A DNA stretch of 50,511 bases from Bacillus stratosphericus (GTDB taxonomy: Bacteria > Bacillota > Bacilli > Bacillales > Bacillaceae): contig NZ_JAIVLB010000024.1 of assembly GCF_020524495.1 (NCBI RefSeq), positions 1 to 50,511 on the forward strand, given 5' to 3'. The position numbers and the translations under genes were made by a program. The notes below the pieces were generated by a model. The model was not told the DNA's origin. It did not search any database and was given only the letters and a program-made list of their open reading frames with translations. Position 1 is the stretch's first letter. Each line of letters starts with the position of its first letter. Below are positions 36,308 through 45,997 of the stretch, in pieces.

Positions 36308-37179
36308 AATGTCCAGCTTTTTAAAAATTGCTCGGCCTTCTGTCTACCTAGATCGAAAAGCGCCCTTTTCTTTTCTGTCATGAGATGAAAATCAGTGGCA
36401 ATCACGTGTTCTACAGGAATAAAAATAATATGACGTTCGTGTTTTGTGGCAATATGTCTTTGGTCATGCGCACCACGCATTGTTTCAAAAAGAGCGCCAA
36501 ACAGTTCAAACGCATTGCGGATGGAGTGTTGAGGGCGTTCTTTTTCGTTTGGGGTTAACGTGACACCAACGAACGGTCTTTTATTCTCTTCAGCAAATAA
36601 CCAAATTGGAAAATTACTGAGTACTCCACCATCAACAATGGTACAAATTCCTTTTGAAGATTTTAGTTTGACTGGCTCGAAAAAGTACGGCAGGCTGCAG
36701 CTCATACGAATGGCTCGTGCAACGGAAAACCGTTCTGGATTTAAGCCATATGAAGGAAGGTCGTCTGGCAGTACGAGGATTTTTCCATTTGTTAAATCAG
36801 AAGCGACGATTTTCAACGAATCTTTTTTGAGATCCCCAAATACGGTGACTCCTTTTCTCTTTAAAACGTCTGTGAGCCATTTTTCTAGCCGGTCTCCTTT
36901 GTAAAGGCCAAGGCGCCAATAAATGGATACCCATCTAAGCATTTTAAACGGGATGAATTGACACCTGCGGTCAAGCAATTGATGCTCATCCATTTCATCT
37001 AAAAGCTCCCGAATCTCCTGACTTGTAAAACCTGCTGCGATCAGTGAAGCAATGATGGCTCCAGCACTTGTACCAGCAAGGCGGACAAATTGACATCCTC
37101 TCGCCTCAAGTGCTTCATAGGCACCTGCAAGTGCTGCACCCTTAATGCCTCCACCTGAGAACACACCATCTATTTTCAT
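36304..37179 (-). CDS. yqhO: Patatin-like phospholipase YqhO
   Basis: Predicted lipid acyl hydrolase with the Ser-Asp dyad of patatins: oxyanion loop GGGIKGAALAGA, nucleophile Ser38 in GTSAG, and Asp183 in VDGGVLSNFPIWLF. 291 residues, full length, no signal peptide. The ATG at 37179 has GGGGG seven bases upstream; a TTG directly before it is ignored. Substrate unknown. Convergent with yqhP. Confidence 0.9.
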   Translation of the reverse strand: MKIDGVFSGGGIKGAALAGAYEALEARGCQFVRLAGTSAGAIIASLIAAGFTSQEIRELLDEMDEHQLLDRRCQFIPFKMLRWVSIYWRLGLYKGDRLEKWLTDVLKRKGVTVFGDLKKDSLKIVASDLTNGKILVLPDDLPSYGLNPERFSVARAIRMSCSLPYFFEPVKLKSSKGICTIVDGGVLSNFPIWLFAEENKRPFVGVTLTPNEKERPQHSIRNAFELFGALFETMRGAHDQRHIATKHERHIIFIPVEHVIATDFHLMTEKKRALFDLGRQKAEQFLKSWTF

Positions 37180-37248
37180 CAAGGAGCCCCCTTTTTATCA
37201 TCACTATTAATAGTGTAGGAGCATTTGCTTTCAATTAGAACTTTATTC

Positions 37249-37281
37249 AAAAAGGACACCCCCAGCATGGGTGTCCTTTTT
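37249..37281. terminator. Terminator after mntR
   Basis: AAAAAGGACACCC (37249-37261), 7-nt loop, GGGTGTCCTTTTT (37269-37281): perfect 13-pair stem with U runs on both strands, directly beyond the mntR stop codon. Confidence 0.93.
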
Positions 37282-37282
37282 C

Positions 37283-37717
37283 TTAAGATTCTTGATTTGT
37301 TTGTTCGTTTTTCCTTTGAATCGCTTTCAGATGAATAGATCGCTCTTCGTTCTCTTCAAAGAATTGAACGAGATCACCAATGCGGTCAATACTGTTCCAG
37401 CTAAGATGATGTTCAATACCTTCTACATCATCATAAATTTTCTCTTCATCTACACCAATGATTCTTAAAAATTGTTCTAGTAGTTCATGTCTATATACGA
37501 GACGTTTTCCAATTTTTTTGCCTTTCGGGGTTAAAATCAGACCACGATATTTCTCATAAATGAGGTATTCATCTTTATCTAGCTTCTGAACCATTTTTGT
37601 TACAGAGGAGGGATGGACAGCTAGAGCTTCTGCAATATCAGATACTCTGGCATATCCTTTTTCTTCTATCAGCATATAAATTTGTTCAATATAATCTTCC
37701 ATACTAGGTGTAGTCAT
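37283..37717 (-). CDS. mntR: Manganese-responsive transcriptional regulator MntR
   Basis: DtxR-family repressor of manganese uptake and activator of efflux. The 144-residue protein keeps every metal ligand of B. subtilis MntR in register: Asp8, Glu11, His77, Glu99, Glu102 and His103. N-terminal winged helix contains [29 protein letters not shown] before the ATG. Single gene ending in a strong terminator. Confidence 0.96.
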   Translation of the reverse strand: MTTPSMEDYIEQIYMLIEEKGYARVSDIAEALAVHPSSVTKMVQKLDKDEYLIYEKYRGLILTPKGKKIGKRLVYRHELLEQFLRIIGVDEEKIYDDVEGIEHHLSWNSIDRIGDLVQFFEENEERSIHLKAIQRKNEQTNQES

Positions 37718-37802
37718 AAAACCCCTCCAAAATGCACCTTTACTTAATAATTATAATAATTCTACACCATCGCCCATTAAAAAACAAGAAGTCTCCATCG
37801 TC

Positions 37803-38639
37803 TTAACGCTTGTAATTCCAATCATCTGAGGCATATTTCGTTTTGGCGAGATGGTGGACACTCGATAATTCTTCATCTGTCAGCTCATAAGGCACAAGCT
37901 CGATATTTAATCCTTTTTCAAACCCTCGTTTAAACGCAACACGCGCATCGTCTATCGTACATGTTCGGTCTGAGATTTCATTGATCGCGACCGCCTTGTT
38001 TTTAAAGCTCCGCTGCATCCGCTCTCTCACCCGATCGTTTGGATAAAGAAACAAATCGAACAATTTGTCCTCATCAAGATCAATTAAGATCGAGCCATGC
38101 TGGAGGATCACACCTTTTTGTCTCGTTTGAGCACTGCCTGCGACTTTTCTGCCTTCTACCACAAGCTCGTACCAGGAAGGGGCATCAAAGCATACAGAAG
38201 ATCTTGGATTTTTTAAGCTTTCCTTTTCTTTTTCTGTACGAGGAATGGCAAAATACGCATCGAGTCCCAGTTCTTTAAAGCCCTCTAAAATACCTTCTGA
38301 AATGACGCGGTATGCCTCGGTCACCGTCGCCGGCATCTCTGGATGCTCTTCTGACACGATAACGCTGTAGGTTAGCTCCTGATCATGAAGAACCCCGCGG
38401 CCACCTGTTGGTCTGCGGACAAATCCAAGACCATAGCGTTCTACCGCTTCCATGTTGATTTCTTTTTCAACTTGCTGAAAATACCCAACAGATAATGTCG
38501 CCGGATTCCATCCATAAAAACGGATCACAGGCGGGATGAGCTTTTCACTATGCCAATAAAGCAAGGCTTCGTCCATTGCCATGTTAAAGGCAGGATCTTG
38601 GTTTCCTGTATCAATAAAACACCATTTCTCTTTTTGCAT
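37803..38639 (-). CDS. lipM: Octanoyl-[GcvH]:protein N-octanoyltransferase precursor enzyme LipM
   Basis: Octanoyl transfer from octanoyl-ACP to GcvH, the first step of lipoate assembly in Bacillus. The 278-residue biotin/lipoate ligase-fold protein has [20 protein letters not shown], the catalytic Cys150 in [12 protein letters not shown] and the conserved Lys165 in [11 protein letters not shown], matching B. subtilis LipM. It supplies the lipoyl group needed by BkdB and by GcvH, both relevant to this window. Preceded by AAGGGA; the leader contains a 6-pair palindrome. Confidence 0.95.
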   Translation of the reverse strand: MQKEKWCFIDTGNQDPAFNMAMDEALLYWHSEKLIPPVIRFYGWNPATLSVGYFQQVEKEINMEAVERYGLGFVRRPTGGRGVLHDQELTYSVIVSEEHPEMPATVTEAYRVISEGILEGFKELGLDAYFAIPRTEKEKESLKNPRSSVCFDAPSWYELVVEGRKVAGSAQTRQKGVILQHGSILIDLDEDKLFDLFLYPNDRVRERMQRSFKNKAVAINEISDRTCTIDDARVAFKRGFEKGLNIELVPYELTDEELSSVHHLAKTKYASDDWNYKR

Positions 38640-38680
38640 ATAAAAATCCCTTCTCTTTTACGTAGTCAATGTTAGATGAT

Positions 38681-38694
38681 GGTGGCAAGCCACC
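38681..38694. other. Palindrome in the lipM leader
   Basis: GGTGGC-AA-GCCACC, a perfect 6-2-6 inverted repeat 42 bp before the lipM ATG. With a 2-nt loop it is less suited to an RNA hairpin than to a protein-binding site. Role unknown. Confidence 0.35.
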
Positions 38695-38737
38695 GGTTTT
38701 CTCTCTTCATCAGTCTATCAAATAGGGAAGGAATTGA

Positions 38738-38752
38738 AAATAATTCTTATCA
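38738..38752. promoter_or_regulatory. Fur-box-like sequence between lipM and yqhL
   Basis: Minus strand TGATAAGAATTATTT compared with the 7-1-7 Fur model TGATAAT-N-ATTATCA matches 11 of 14 defined positions. It lies just before the yqhL promoter. PerR-type sites are similar, so the regulator is uncertain. Confidence 0.35.
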
Positions 38753-38758
38753 TTTATG

Positions 38759-38787
38759 ATGACAAGTTTCTTTTGCTTTACTATAAT
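38759..38787 (+). promoter_or_regulatory. Sigma-A promoter of yqhL
   Basis: ATGACA (38759-38764), 17-bp spacer, TATAAT (38782-38787), about 70 bp before the TTG start. Near-consensus at both hexamers and ideal spacing. Confidence 0.75.
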
Positions 38788-38855
38788 AGTATTTGTCTAA
38801 AACGTACCATCAGGCAGACGCACTGTGCTGATGCTCAAGAAGGAGTCGAGTCGTA

Positions 38856-39242
38856 TTGCCAATATTCAACTATATCGTCCTCTCACTTTGTGGACTTTTC
38901 GTTCTTTATTCCATCGGCAGTTACATTTATCAGCAGCGCATTATGAAAACGCTGACTGAAGCAGAATTTATTAAAGGCTATCGTAAAGCTCAACTCATTG
39001 ATGTGAGAGAGCCAAATGAGTTTGAAGGCGGGCATATTTTAGGGGCAAGAAACATCCCCCTTTCACAACTAAAGCAGCGAAAAAATGAAATACGTCCTGA
39101 CAAGCCTGTTTATCTTTATTGCCAAAATAACTTCAGAAGCGGAAAAGCAGCCCAAATTTTACGTAAAAACGGCTGTCGTGAGATTTGTAATTTAAAAGGC
39201 GGCTTTAAAAAATGGAGCGGCCGCATCAAAACAAAGAACTAA
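38856..39242 (+). CDS. yqhL: Membrane-anchored rhodanese-domain protein YqhL
   Basis: Sulfurtransferase-like protein. The 128 residues have one N-terminal helix (about 5-25) and a rhodanese domain with IDVREPNEFEGGHILGARNIPL and the active-site loop YCQNNFRSG containing Cys89. The start is TTG at 38856 with AAGGAG ten bases upstream. Single gene; the IS remnant begins 30 bp after its stop. Natural substrate unknown. Confidence 0.88.
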   Translation: MPIFNYIVLSLCGLFVLYSIGSYIYQQRIMKTLTEAEFIKGYRKAQLIDVREPNEFEGGHILGARNIPLSQLKQRKNEIRPDKPVYLYCQNNFRSGKAAQILRKNGCREICNLKGGFKKWSGRIKTKN

Positions 39243-39271
39243 CAAAAAAGACTCTGGGATTTACCGCTCCC

Positions 39272-39825
39272 TGATATTTTCCCCTTTAAGTAGACAGTGT
39301 AAAAAGCCCAATTTTCATAAGCGGCTGTTACACTATACTTGAAGGGGATTTTTTATGGCACATACAGGACAACATTTTCAATACTATACGAAAGAATTTA
39401 AGATGAAAGCTGTCAAAATGTACGAAGAATAGAAGCTATCACTCATTATCTGAAGCATCAGGTCTCAGAAGTTCAACTCAGCAAAAAAATTGGGTCAAAG
39501 GTCAGATAGAATACTTAAAAAAGCGTTATCCAAATCTTCACGGGGAGGACGGATTTTGAAGACTGCACGGTTTGAAGTTGTTCACGAATTAAAGACCCTT
39601 TATCTGTTGACATGGCTGGTGTATCCATGGCGTAAGAATCAAGGGTTTGAATCGAATCATTTTTCTCTCATCTCAAAACACTTCACAAGAGCATAGAAGA
39701 TTACATTCAATTCTATAATCACGATCGATTCCAGAAAACATTAAACCAGTGTGCTCCGGTAGTATACCGTCACACACTGGCTACTTAGGCTTTTTATATG
39801 TGTCTACTTGACAGGAATAAGACCA
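39272..39825 (+). mobile_element. Decayed IS3-family element (IS150-like), internally deleted
   Basis: The ends are imperfect inverted repeats: left TGATATTTTCCCC then TTTAAGTAGACA, right (complement) TGGTCTTATTCC then TGTCAAGTAGACA, both followed by an AAAAAGCC block. Inside are pieces of both transposase frames. At 554 bp it is far shorter than the usual 1.2-1.5 kb. The right-hand 100 bp match the element at 50196-50511. No clear target duplication is seen. It lies between the convergent yqhL and gcvPB. Confidence 0.85.
39355..39788 (+). pseudogene. Remnant IS3-type transposase (orfA/orfB)
   Basis: ATG at 39355 after GAAGGGGA begins MAHTGQHFQYYTKEFKMKAV, an OrfA start, and stops after 25 codons. 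Further on, EYLKKRYPNLHGEDGF is the OrfA end, followed by a piece of the OrfB N-terminus and then the OrfB C-terminus (EDYIQFYNHDRFQKTLNQCA ... YRHTLAT). The catalytic DDE core is missing. Several stops and deletions: cannot encode an active enzyme. Confidence 0.85.
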
Positions 39826-39840
39826 AAATGTAGGGCTTTT

Positions 39841-41301
39841 TTATTTTCTCTCAAAAACAAGAACTGGATGACGCGCAGCCTTTGTTTCGTCCATTCGTTT
39901 GACAACTGTTGTATGCGGCGCTTCCTGCACCACTTCAGGATTCTCTTCTGCTTCTTTTGCAATCTGAATCATCGCTTCAATGAATGCATCAAGTGTCTCT
40001 TTTGATTCCGTTTCAGTTGGTTCGATCATGATACATTCTTCTACATTGAGCGGGAAGTAGATTGTTGGCGGATGATAGCCAAAATCAAGCAATCGTTTGG
40101 CAATATCAAGTGTCCGCACACCTAGTTTCTTCTGACGTTTACCTGAAAGAACAAATTCATGCTTACAGTGACGATCAAATGGCAAATCGTAATGAGCACT
40201 TAAGCGGCGCATCATATAGTTCGCATTTAACACAGCATGATCTGTTACAGCCTTTAGACCATCTGGGCCCATAGAGCGAATGTAAGCATATGCCCTGACG
40301 TTTATACCAAAGTTGCCATAGAACGGCTTGACGCGTCCAATTGATTCTGGACGATCATCGTCAAAATAAAAACGTTCTTCCTTCTTCACAAGCACTGGCT
40401 TTGGCAAGTACGGAATCAAATCCTCTTTCACTCCAACTGGACCTGAACCAGGACCTCCGCCTCCGTGTGGCCCGGTAAAGGTTTTATGAAGATTTAAGTG
40501 CACCACATCAAATCCCATATCCCCCGGTCTTGCTCTGCTTAAAACGGCATTCAAGTTCGCACCATCATAATAAAGCTTACCGCCAGCTCCATGAACGATT
40601 TCAGCCATTTCTAAAATATTTTCTTCAAAAAGACCGAGTGTATTGGGGTTTGTTAGCATGAGAGCAGCTGTTTCTTCATTCACGACACGTCGTAAATCCT
40701 CTAAATCAACAAGCCCCTTTTCATCAGATGCAACGGTAATCGTTTCAAATCCAGCCACTGTCGCAGATGCAGGATTCGTTCCATGCGCAGAATCTGGCAC
40801 GATGACTTTTGTTCGTTTATGATCTCCTCTTGCTTCGTGATACGCACGAATCATCATGAGTCCCGTCCATTCGCCATGCGCTCCTGCCGCGGGCTGTAAT
40901 GTCACAGCGTCCATTCCCGTTATTTCTTCAAGATGCTCACCAAGGTCATAAAGTAATTCTAATGCCCCTTGCACAGTGTCTGCCTCTTGGAGTGGATGAA
41001 CCTGGGAGAAGCCTGCAAGACGGGCGACTTTCTCGTTAATCTTTGGATTATATTTCATCGTACAAGAGCCAAGAGGATAAAAACCGGAATCGACCCCATG
41101 ATTACGTCTTGATAGTGCTGTGTAATGACGCATAATATCAAGCTCAGATACTTCGGGAAGCTCAGCATCCTCATGGCGGATGTACGTTTCATCAAATAAA
41201 GCTGGGAGCTCCTCTTCAGGTACATCTATATCAGGTAAGCTATAACCAATTCTTCCTTCTCTGGATAATTCAAAAATAAGCGGCTGATCTTGTTTATTCA
41301 T
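39841..41301 (-). CDS. gcvPB: Glycine decarboxylase subunit 2 (P-protein, PLP-binding)
   Basis: C-terminal half of the split P-protein; decarboxylates glycine and passes aminomethyl to lipoyl-GcvH. The 486-residue protein has the PLP lysine Lys273 in [18 protein letters not shown] and [15 protein letters not shown]. The frame extends upstream to 41334, but the ATG at 41301 has GGGGG six bases before it and gives the conserved N-terminus [20 protein letters not shown]. It overlaps gcvPA by 8 bp. Downstream lies the decayed IS. Confidence 0.96.
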   Translation of the reverse strand: MNKQDQPLIFELSREGRIGYSLPDIDVPEEELPALFDETYIRHEDAELPEVSELDIMRHYTALSRRNHGVDSGFYPLGSCTMKYNPKINEKVARLAGFSQVHPLQEADTVQGALELLYDLGEHLEEITGMDAVTLQPAAGAHGEWTGLMMIRAYHEARGDHKRTKVIVPDSAHGTNPASATVAGFETITVASDEKGLVDLEDLRRVVNEETAALMLTNPNTLGLFEENILEMAEIVHGAGGKLYYDGANLNAVLSRARPGDMGFDVVHLNLHKTFTGPHGGGGPGSGPVGVKEDLIPYLPKPVLVKKEERFYFDDDRPESIGRVKPFYGNFGINVRAYAYIRSMGPDGLKAVTDHAVLNANYMMRRLSAHYDLPFDRHCKHEFVLSGKRQKKLGVRTLDIAKRLLDFGYHPPTIYFPLNVEECIMIEPTETESKETLDAFIEAMIQIAKEAEENPEVVQEAPHTTVVKRMDETKAARHPVLVFERK

Positions 41302-42640
41302 GGCGATCCCCCAATTCCTTGATGAACGTATCAATTTCTTCTTTTATTCTTAGCTCTGTCACGGCCACAAGCATGTGCTCCTGGAGCTCTGGATAGTCTC
41401 GACCTAAGTCATAGCCACCGATAATCCCTTTTTTAAGCAATCGTTTATTGGCTTCTTTCACAGGCTCATTTAGCTTGATCACGAATTCATTAAAATGGGC
41501 TCCTTCTACATCAACCTGTAACCCGTGATTTGCCGCCTGCCTCTTGGCATAATGGGCTTTTTGCACGTTTTGATAGGCAATTTCTTTTATACCCTTTTTT
41601 CCAAGTGCCGTCATCGCAACAGAAGCGGCTAATGCATTTAATGCCTGATTGGAACAAATATTTGAAGTCGCTTTATCTCTTCGAATGTGCTGCTCACGCG
41701 CTTGAAGGGTGAGCACAAATCCACGAACGCCATTCTCGTCTTCTGTTTGCCCCACTAAACGCCCCGGTACTTTCCTCATTAATTTTTTCTTCACGGCGAA
41801 ATACCCGCAATGAGGTCCGCCAAATGCAGCCGGGATGCCAAACGGCTGTGCATCACCAACGACAATATCTGCTCCAAGATTTCCTGGCGGCTTCAGTAAA
41901 CCGAGAGCAAGCGGATTACTTGAGACAATAAACAGGCTTTTTCCTTTATGCGCAATCGGTTCAATGTCTTTTAGCGGTTCAACGACACCGAAAAAGTTTG
42001 GATATTGCACAAGGACAGCGGCTGTTTCGTCGCAGACAGCCGCTTCTAATGCAGCTACATCCGTCTGTCCTTTTCGCGCAGGAACCTCGACCACTTCGAT
42101 ATGCTGCCCTTTGGCATATGTTTTTAGCACCGCTCTTGATTCAGGATGAACCGTCTCAGAGACGACAATTCTTTTCTTCTTTGTATGTCCTGCAGCCAGC
42201 ATCGCCGCTTCAGCTAATGCTGTTCCGCCATCATACATAGAGGAGTTTGCAAGATCCATACCAGTCATCTCAGCGATCATGGTCTGAAACTCAAAGATGG
42301 CTTGCAATTCACCCTGCGAAATCTCCGGCTGATAAGGTGTATACGCTGTATAAAATTCAGAACGTGAGATCACATGATCTACAATCACAGGCTGATAATG
42401 ATCGTACACACCAGCACCAAGAAACGATGCATAGGAAACGGTATCCTTGTTCTTACCAGCAAGACGAGACAGCTCCCGCACAAGCTCTGTTTCAGATGCC
42501 GCTTCTTTAATATTGTATGCTCCTTTGAATCTTACTTTCTCTGGGATATCTGAAAAAAGCTCATCAATTGACTGAACGCCAATGACATCCAACATTTCTT
42601 TTTGACCTTGCTCTGTTTGCGGCAAATACCTATGCTTCAT
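41294..42640 (-). CDS. gcvPA: Glycine decarboxylase subunit 1 (P-protein)
   Basis: N-terminal half of the split glycine decarboxylase, 448 residues, forming the heterodimer with GcvPB. Recognised by [19 protein letters not shown], the [19 protein letters not shown] segment and [17 protein letters not shown]. 16 bp after gcvT. Its 3' end overlaps the gcvPB start, which suggests coupled, equal expression. Confidence 0.96.
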   Translation of the reverse strand: MKHRYLPQTEQGQKEMLDVIGVQSIDELFSDIPEKVRFKGAYNIKEAASETELVRELSRLAGKNKDTVSYASFLGAGVYDHYQPVIVDHVISRSEFYTAYTPYQPEISQGELQAIFEFQTMIAEMTGMDLANSSMYDGGTALAEAAMLAAGHTKKKRIVVSETVHPESRAVLKTYAKGQHIEVVEVPARKGQTDVAALEAAVCDETAAVLVQYPNFFGVVEPLKDIEPIAHKGKSLFIVSSNPLALGLLKPPGNLGADIVVGDAQPFGIPAAFGGPHCGYFAVKKKLMRKVPGRLVGQTEDENGVRGFVLTLQAREQHIRRDKATSNICSNQALNALAASVAMTALGKKGIKEIAYQNVQKAHYAKRQAANHGLQVDVEGAHFNEFVIKLNEPVKEANKRLLKKGIIGGYDLGRDYPELQEHMLVAVTELRIKEEIDTFIKELGDRHE

Positions 42641-42656
42641 CCTCTATTCCCCCTGG

Positions 42657-43754
42657 TTATGTGGCTCTTTTATAAAATGGTGTGGCAACGATTTTGGCTT
42701 TTAGACGTTTTTTACGAACTTGCACTTCAACCTCTGTCCCAAGCTGTGCTTGAGATGTTTTGATCAAGGCAAGACCTACATTTTTCTTTAACGTTGGAGA
42801 TTGTGTACCCGTTGTGACAAATCCAATCTGCTCCTCTCCTGAAAAGACCGGATAGGCTGTCCGCGGAATCCCTTTATCAATCATTTCAATCCCGACAAGC
42901 TTACGCTTCGTTCCCTCTTCTTTTTGTTTTTTAAGCACAGCTTTCCCAATAAAGTCTACTTCTTTATCCGTTTTGACAGCAAAACCAATCCCACCCTCTA
43001 ATGGGGAAATGTCCTTTGTCAACTCCTGACCATAAAGCGGTAGTCTCGCTTCAAACCTTAAGGTATCACGTGCACCAAGCCCACACGGAATAAGTCCTTT
43101 TGGCTGACCCGATTCTAATAAAGATGACCAAATATGGACAACATCTTCTGCCAGGCAGTAGATTTCAAAGCCGTCTTCACCTGTGTATCCAGTTCTTGAG
43201 ACAAGCACCTCTTTTTGAGCGACCTCAGCTTGTGATAGAAACGTAAATGGTTTGAGTGATGTCACCTCTTCATTCGCCACATCCTTTATGATGTCAGCAG
43301 CGAGTGGCCCCTGAAGTGCTAACAGGGCGATTTGGTCAGAGACGTTTTTGATTGACACATCATCTTCAATCTGATGGTTCAATAGCCAATTCACATCTTT
43401 TTCGATATTTGATGCATTAATAACAAGCAAATAGTTGTTCTTTTCTTTTTGATAGACGAGCAGGTCATCCACCGTCCCGCCATCTTCATAACACATAGCT
43501 GTATATAGTGCCTTACCGTCTGAGAGCTTAGACAGATCATTGGTTAATAACCTTTGTAAAAAAGGAAAGGCATCTTGACCTTTGACTTCTACCTCTCCCA
43601 TGTGAGAGACATCAAAAAGCCCTGCTTTTGTTCTAACAGCTTCATGTTCTTCTTTAATGGAAGAAAATTGGACAGGTAATTCCCAGCCCCCGAAGTCAAT
43701 GGTTTTTGCCCCAAACGTTTCATACGCATGAAAAAGCGGTGTTCGTTTCAACAT
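42657..43754 (-). CDS. gcvT: Aminomethyltransferase (T-protein of glycine cleavage)
   Basis: Transfers the methylene group from GcvH to tetrahydrofolate, releasing ammonia. The 365-residue protein has [20 protein letters not shown] at the N-terminus, [12 protein letters not shown], the folate-site aspartate region [14 protein letters not shown] and [16 protein letters not shown] preceded by AAGGGGGAAACG. First gene of gcvT-gcvPA-gcvPB; controlled by the glycine riboswitch upstream. Product methylene-THF feeds FolD. Confidence 0.97.
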   Translation of the reverse strand: MLKRTPLFHAYETFGAKTIDFGGWELPVQFSSIKEEHEAVRTKAGLFDVSHMGEVEVKGQDAFPFLQRLLTNDLSKLSDGKALYTAMCYEDGGTVDDLLVYQKEKNNYLLVINASNIEKDVNWLLNHQIEDDVSIKNVSDQIALLALQGPLAADIIKDVANEEVTSLKPFTFLSQAEVAQKEVLVSRTGYTGEDGFEIYCLAEDVVHIWSSLLESGQPKGLIPCGLGARDTLRFEARLPLYGQELTKDISPLEGGIGFAVKTDKEVDFIGKAVLKKQKEEGTKRKLVGIEMIDKGIPRTAYPVFSGEEQIGFVTTGTQSPTLKKNVGLALIKTSQAQLGTEVEVQVRKKRLKAKIVATPFYKRAT

Positions 43755-43820
43755 TAATCGTTTCCCCCTTTTTTCTTACAGTGCAGAGCACAAGCTGAAT
43801 TTTCAGAAAAAAATCACAGC

Positions 43821-43866
43821 AAAAAAGGACAGAGATCTTCCTTTTATCAAAAAGAAGTCTCTGTCC
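43821..43866 (-). terminator. Riboswitch expression-platform terminator
   Basis: Minus strand GGACAGAGAC..TTC pairs with GAAGATCTCTGTCC around a short loop, followed by a U run (43826-43821). The 5' arm is also the 3' strand of the second glycine aptamer, so ligand binding would prevent terminator formation, an ON switch as known for gcvT in Bacillus. Confidence 0.88.
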
Positions 43867-44052
43867 TTGCACCTGAAAGTTTACAGCACAACATCAATGT
43901 GCGTTTTCCCCTTTGGTGGTTTGCTCATAAAAAAGCAAACACTCTCCAGAGTTGCGTCCGGTAAGGGTACTTTTGCCTGAGAGATTCACTGAATCAATTC
44001 AGCTTGCTCCTTCGGCGCCTGCCAGTGCAAAATAACCGCCAAGTCTCTCCCC
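43858..44052 (-). promoter_or_regulatory. Tandem glycine riboswitch of the gcvT operon
   Basis: Two aptamers on the minus strand. Aptamer 1 begins GGAGAGACTTGGCGG (44050 downward) and contains GGCGCCGAAGGAGCAAGC and AATCTCTCAGGCAAAAG. Aptamer 2 contains ACCACCAAAGGGGAAAACGC and AACTTTCAGGTGCAAGGACAG. These are the conserved cores of glycine aptamers in their normal order, 100-300 bp before gcvT. The gene context (glycine cleavage) confirms the ligand. Confidence 0.94.
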
Positions 44053-44305
44053 ATACCATCATCCGCTCATATTCTTCACATTTATTGGACATACTATCAA
44101 AATGGGTGACTTATTCTCTAAATCACTTACCAACATCCTACCATTAGAAATGGATAGAGAGCAACAGAAAAATCATTAACATTTTTAAAATAAACATTCA
44201 ATATCGTTCGTTTTTATTGATATATATAGTCTTTTAAAGACCTCTAAAAAATGAAGCGTTTAAAAACAGAACGATTTTATCATGATCCTACTAGAAAGGC
44301 AGGCG
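44053..44305. other. Divergent gap between the gcvT riboswitch and yqhH
   Basis: AT-rich 250 bp holding the promoters for both directions. For gcvT, TTGATA occurs about 45 bp before the riboswitch but no well-spaced -10 is clear. A perfect 6-1-6 palindrome GTCTTT-T-AAAGAC lies at 44229-44241, about 65 bp before yqhH. Nothing else is identifiable. Confidence 0.4.
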
Positions 44306-45994
44306 ATGACATTGAAGATTCAAACGATTTTTGATCAGGATTGGACGAGTGAATTTCAGCAGCGGCTGGCATTAGATGGCCCCTGGGCGAACTGGGAAAT
44401 GTACCGTTTAGCGACGCAGGTGCAGAAAGTCACAGCAATTGATTCATTCGAGGGCTTACAGGCTCCTGCGCACCTGCCTGCTTTCACTCCTTTAAAACAC
44501 CAGCTCGAAGTAGCCAGAAGAGTCGTAGAAGAAATGAACGGAAAAGCCATTTTGGCAGATGAAGTGGGCCTTGGGAAAACCATGGAAGCAGGACTCATTA
44601 TGAAAGAATACATGATTCGTGGACTGGCCAAAAAAATTCTCATTCTCGTACCCGCCTCCCTTGTGTCTCAGTGGGTACAGGAGCTTCGGACGAAATTTTA
44701 CATTGATGCTGTCGAACAGAAAAAAAGCTATGTGTGGGAGCAGTGTGATGTCGTTGTTTCCTCAATTGATACTGCAAAAAGACAGCCGCATCGAGACACG
44801 ATTTTATCAATTTCCTATGATATGGTCATTATTGATGAAGCACACAAACTGAAAAACAACAAAACAAAAAACTATGAGTTTGTGAGAAATTTGAATAAAA
44901 AGTTTTGCCTGCTGCTCACAGCAACGCCTATCCAAAATCGAATAGGGGAAATTTTTAATCTCGTTTCCCTTCTGAAACCAGGCCATCTAGGAAACGAACA
45001 TCAGTTTAAAGATATCTTTGCCAAAAAAGACCTGCAGCTAGAAGACCATGACCGCTTAAAACAGTTAGTCAATAAAGTGATGATTCGTAACCGCAGGCAA
45101 GACACTGGCATGGAATGGTCAAAAAGACATGTGAAGACGATTTCCATTGATTTCTCTCCGACAGAACAAGCATTATATGATGAAATCTGCAAGCTAAAAG
45201 AGAACCCATCTTATACTAAACACATGTTTTCAATTATGACCTTGGAACGAGAATGCTGTTCAAGCCGCGAGGCGGTATATATGACGATCAAAAAAATGCA
45301 GGAAGAGGAAAAACATATTCTAGGATCTTCTGCCATCGCGCAAATCATGGAAAAAATCAACCAAGTTGAGCAAAATTCAAAGGCGCTCGAAGTGGTCAAA
45401 CTCATTCAGCAGTTGAATGAGAAGGTCATTATTTTCACTGAATATCGTGCAACACAAATTTATTTACAATGGTTTCTTCAGAAAAATGGCATCAGCTCAG
45501 TTCCTTTTCGAGGTGGTTTTAAACGAAGTAAAAAAGACTGGATGAAAGATTTATTTAGAGAACGGGTTCAAGTGTTAATTGCCACGGAAGCTGGGGGGGA
45601 AGGGATTAACCTTCAGTTTTGTAACCAGATCATCAATTATGACCTTCCGTGGAACCCTATGCGTCTAGAACAGCGAATTGGACGTATTCATCGCCTTGGC
45701 CAAGAGCGTGATGTCCACATTTACAATATGGCAACGAACGGAACAGTCGAGGAACATATTTTAAAGCTTTTATATGAAAAAATTCAGTTGTTTGAAAACG
45801 TCATTGGCGATTTAGATGATATTTTAACCCGGATTGGTATCAAAGAGGCACAAAAAGAATTGCATCATATTCTCTTTCAGCACGAATCTGATGGAGACAT
45901 GAAAAAGAAATTAACCCAGTTTGCATCGTATTTAACAGAAGCACAAACACCACTTTTAGAAAAAAAGACAGCAAGGCTCATAAAGGAGAGTTGA
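44306..45994 (+). CDS. yqhH: SNF2-family DNA/RNA helicase-like ATPase YqhH
   Basis: Swi2/Snf2-type ATPase of 562 residues with all helicase motifs: motif I DEVGLGKTMEAG, motif II IIDEAHKLKN, motif III LTATPIQNR, motif V EAGGEGINLQF and motif VI QRIGRIHRLGQ. The family resembles RapA/HepA, which help recycle RNA polymerase, but the precise role in Bacillus is not known. The ATG at 44306 has AAAGG six bases upstream, whereas the earlier ATG (44282) lacks a ribosome site. Paired with yqhG 3 bp downstream. Confidence 0.9.
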   Translation: MTLKIQTIFDQDWTSEFQQRLALDGPWANWEMYRLATQVQKVTAIDSFEGLQAPAHLPAFTPLKHQLEVARRVVEEMNGKAILADEVGLGKTMEAGLIMKEYMIRGLAKKILILVPASLVSQWVQELRTKFYIDAVEQKKSYVWEQCDVVVSSIDTAKRQPHRDTILSISYDMVIIDEAHKLKNNKTKNYEFVRNLNKKFCLLLTATPIQNRIGEIFNLVSLLKPGHLGNEHQFKDIFAKKDLQLEDHDRLKQLVNKVMIRNRRQDTGMEWSKRHVKTISIDFSPTEQALYDEICKLKENPSYTKHMFSIMTLERECCSSREAVYMTIKKMQEEEKHILGSSAIAQIMEKINQVEQNSKALEVVKLIQQLNEKVIIFTEYRATQIYLQWFLQKNGISSVPFRGGFKRSKKDWMKDLFRERVQVLIATEAGGEGINLQFCNQIINYDLPWNPMRLEQRIGRIHRLGQERDVHIYNMATNGTVEEHILKLLYEKIQLFENVIGDLDDILTRIGIKEAQKELHHILFQHESDGDMKKKLTQFASYLTEAQTPLLEKKTARLIKES

Positions 45995-45997
45995 TCA

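Noticed and set aside
37201..37248. Inverted repeat TCACTATTAATAGTG near the yqhO start as an operator
   Set aside because: CACTATTAATAGTG is palindromic but AT-rich and isolated; no promoter fit was found, so it was not promoted to a feature.
44229..44241. Palindrome GTCTTT-T-AAAGAC before yqhH as a regulator site
   Set aside because: AT-rich and without a second copy or known regulator; noted only in the gap description.
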